Part shown: piece by piece, positions 63,928 to 64,000 of the stretch
How positions within the stretch are numbered: position 1 is the stretch's first letter
Layout of the letters: each line of letters opens with the position of its first letter
Assembly: GCA_034435835.1 (NCBI GenBank)
Contig: DAOTWF010000002.1
Span: 70,920 to 134,919, forward strand
DNA length: 64,000 nt
Origin: CALJTV01 sp034435835
GTDB taxonomy: Bacteria > Chloroflexota > Dehalococcoidia > GIF9 > UBA5629
Direction of reading: 5' to 3'
Position numbers and translations under genes: made by a program
Notes under the pieces: generated by a model
What the model was told of the DNA's origin: nothing
What the model saw: the letters and a program-made list of their open reading frames with translations, nothing else
Databases searched by the model: none

Positions 63928-64000
63928 AGCCCGAGAGGGGAGTCGAACCCACTAACCTACCGATTACAAGTCGGTTGCGCTACCATTGCGCCACTCGGGC
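63928..64000 (-). tRNA. tRNA-Thr (TGT)
   Basis: Minus strand, begins at the last base of the window: acceptor GCCCGAG pairs with CTCGGGC; anticodon stem ACCGA/TCGGT with loop CTTGTAA gives TGT; T arm GTGGG TTCGACT CCCCT. Not truncated, though its upstream flank is outside the window. Confidence 0.95.

Noticed and set aside
1..64000. CRISPR array, prophage or insertion sequence
   Set aside because: No regularly spaced repeats, no transposase, no phage structural genes and no terminal repeats with target duplication were seen. The one recombinase is Xer-like, lies beside pcm and is not next to a tRNA.

Overview
The window reads as a chromosomal segment of a bacterium from the class Dehalococcoidia (phylum Chloroflexota). 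This is inferred from gene content and order, not from a database match. The pointers are: an ftsA-ftsZ-nrdR-nrdJ string; a division cluster with no peptidoglycan genes between mraZ/rsmH and ftsA/ftsZ; a B12-dependent (class II) ribonucleotide reductase; a homocitrate-synthase-like enzyme of the type that includes Re-citrate synthase; and two NiFe hydrogenases. Codon use looks even, and I see no clear insertion sequence, prophage or CRISPR array. Gene density is high.

Layout. 1-4679 (+): end of trpG, then trpD-C-F-B-A, tightly coupled tryptophan genes. 4688-5513 (-): tmRNA and its partner smpB. 5640-10943 (+): comEA-comEC DNA uptake genes, a decayed histidine-kinase-like gene, and a membrane CARDB protein. 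10940-15580 (-): moaB/mog-trmD-rplS-priA-def. 15782-24707 (+): a promoter with MraZ-type operator repeats, a winged-helix gene, mraZ-rsmH-ftsA-ftsZ, a terminator, nrdR-nrdJ, and a GAF/nuclease-like/HPRT fusion gene. 24711-26978 (+): an inverted repeat and leader, a homocitrate/Re-citrate synthase-like gene, trmO, tRNA-Gly. 26998-29050 (-): a zinc ribbon protein and uvrC. 29160-30959 (+): a Xer-like recombinase with altered catalytic residues, a small membrane protein, pcm.

30971-45642 (-) is the main redox locus. A Hox-type NiFe hydrogenase (HoxE, HoxF fused to a GltD-like flavoprotein, HoxU fused to a molybdopterin-oxidoreductase-like domain, HoxY, HoxH) is followed by a second NiFe hydrogenase of Mvh type (a GltD-like Fe-S flavoprotein, MvhD, MvhG, MvhA). 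Downstream come a NifU-like scaffold, MobB and a stand-alone multi-cluster ferredoxin. Both hydrogenases are therefore physically tied to GltD-like NAD(P)H flavoproteins, which suggests H2-linked NAD(P) chemistry, possibly flavin-based electron bifurcation (inference). No hydrogenase maturation genes lie in the window.

46101-48984 (-): a prenyltransferase-repeat protein, a dynamin-like GTPase broken by three frameshifts, and a two-helix membrane protein. 49026-59000: tRNA-Lys and assorted genes (DUF72, MBL hydrolase, CinA-Nudix fusion, comM, DUF169, HDAC-like, zinc ribbon, amidase, TIGR04076). 59157-64000 (-): the translation block tRNA-Thr, tRNA-Tyr, tRNA-Thr, tuf-rpmG-secE-nusG-rplK-rplA-(L10 leader/attenuator)-rplJ-rplL. 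It is not followed by rpoBC.
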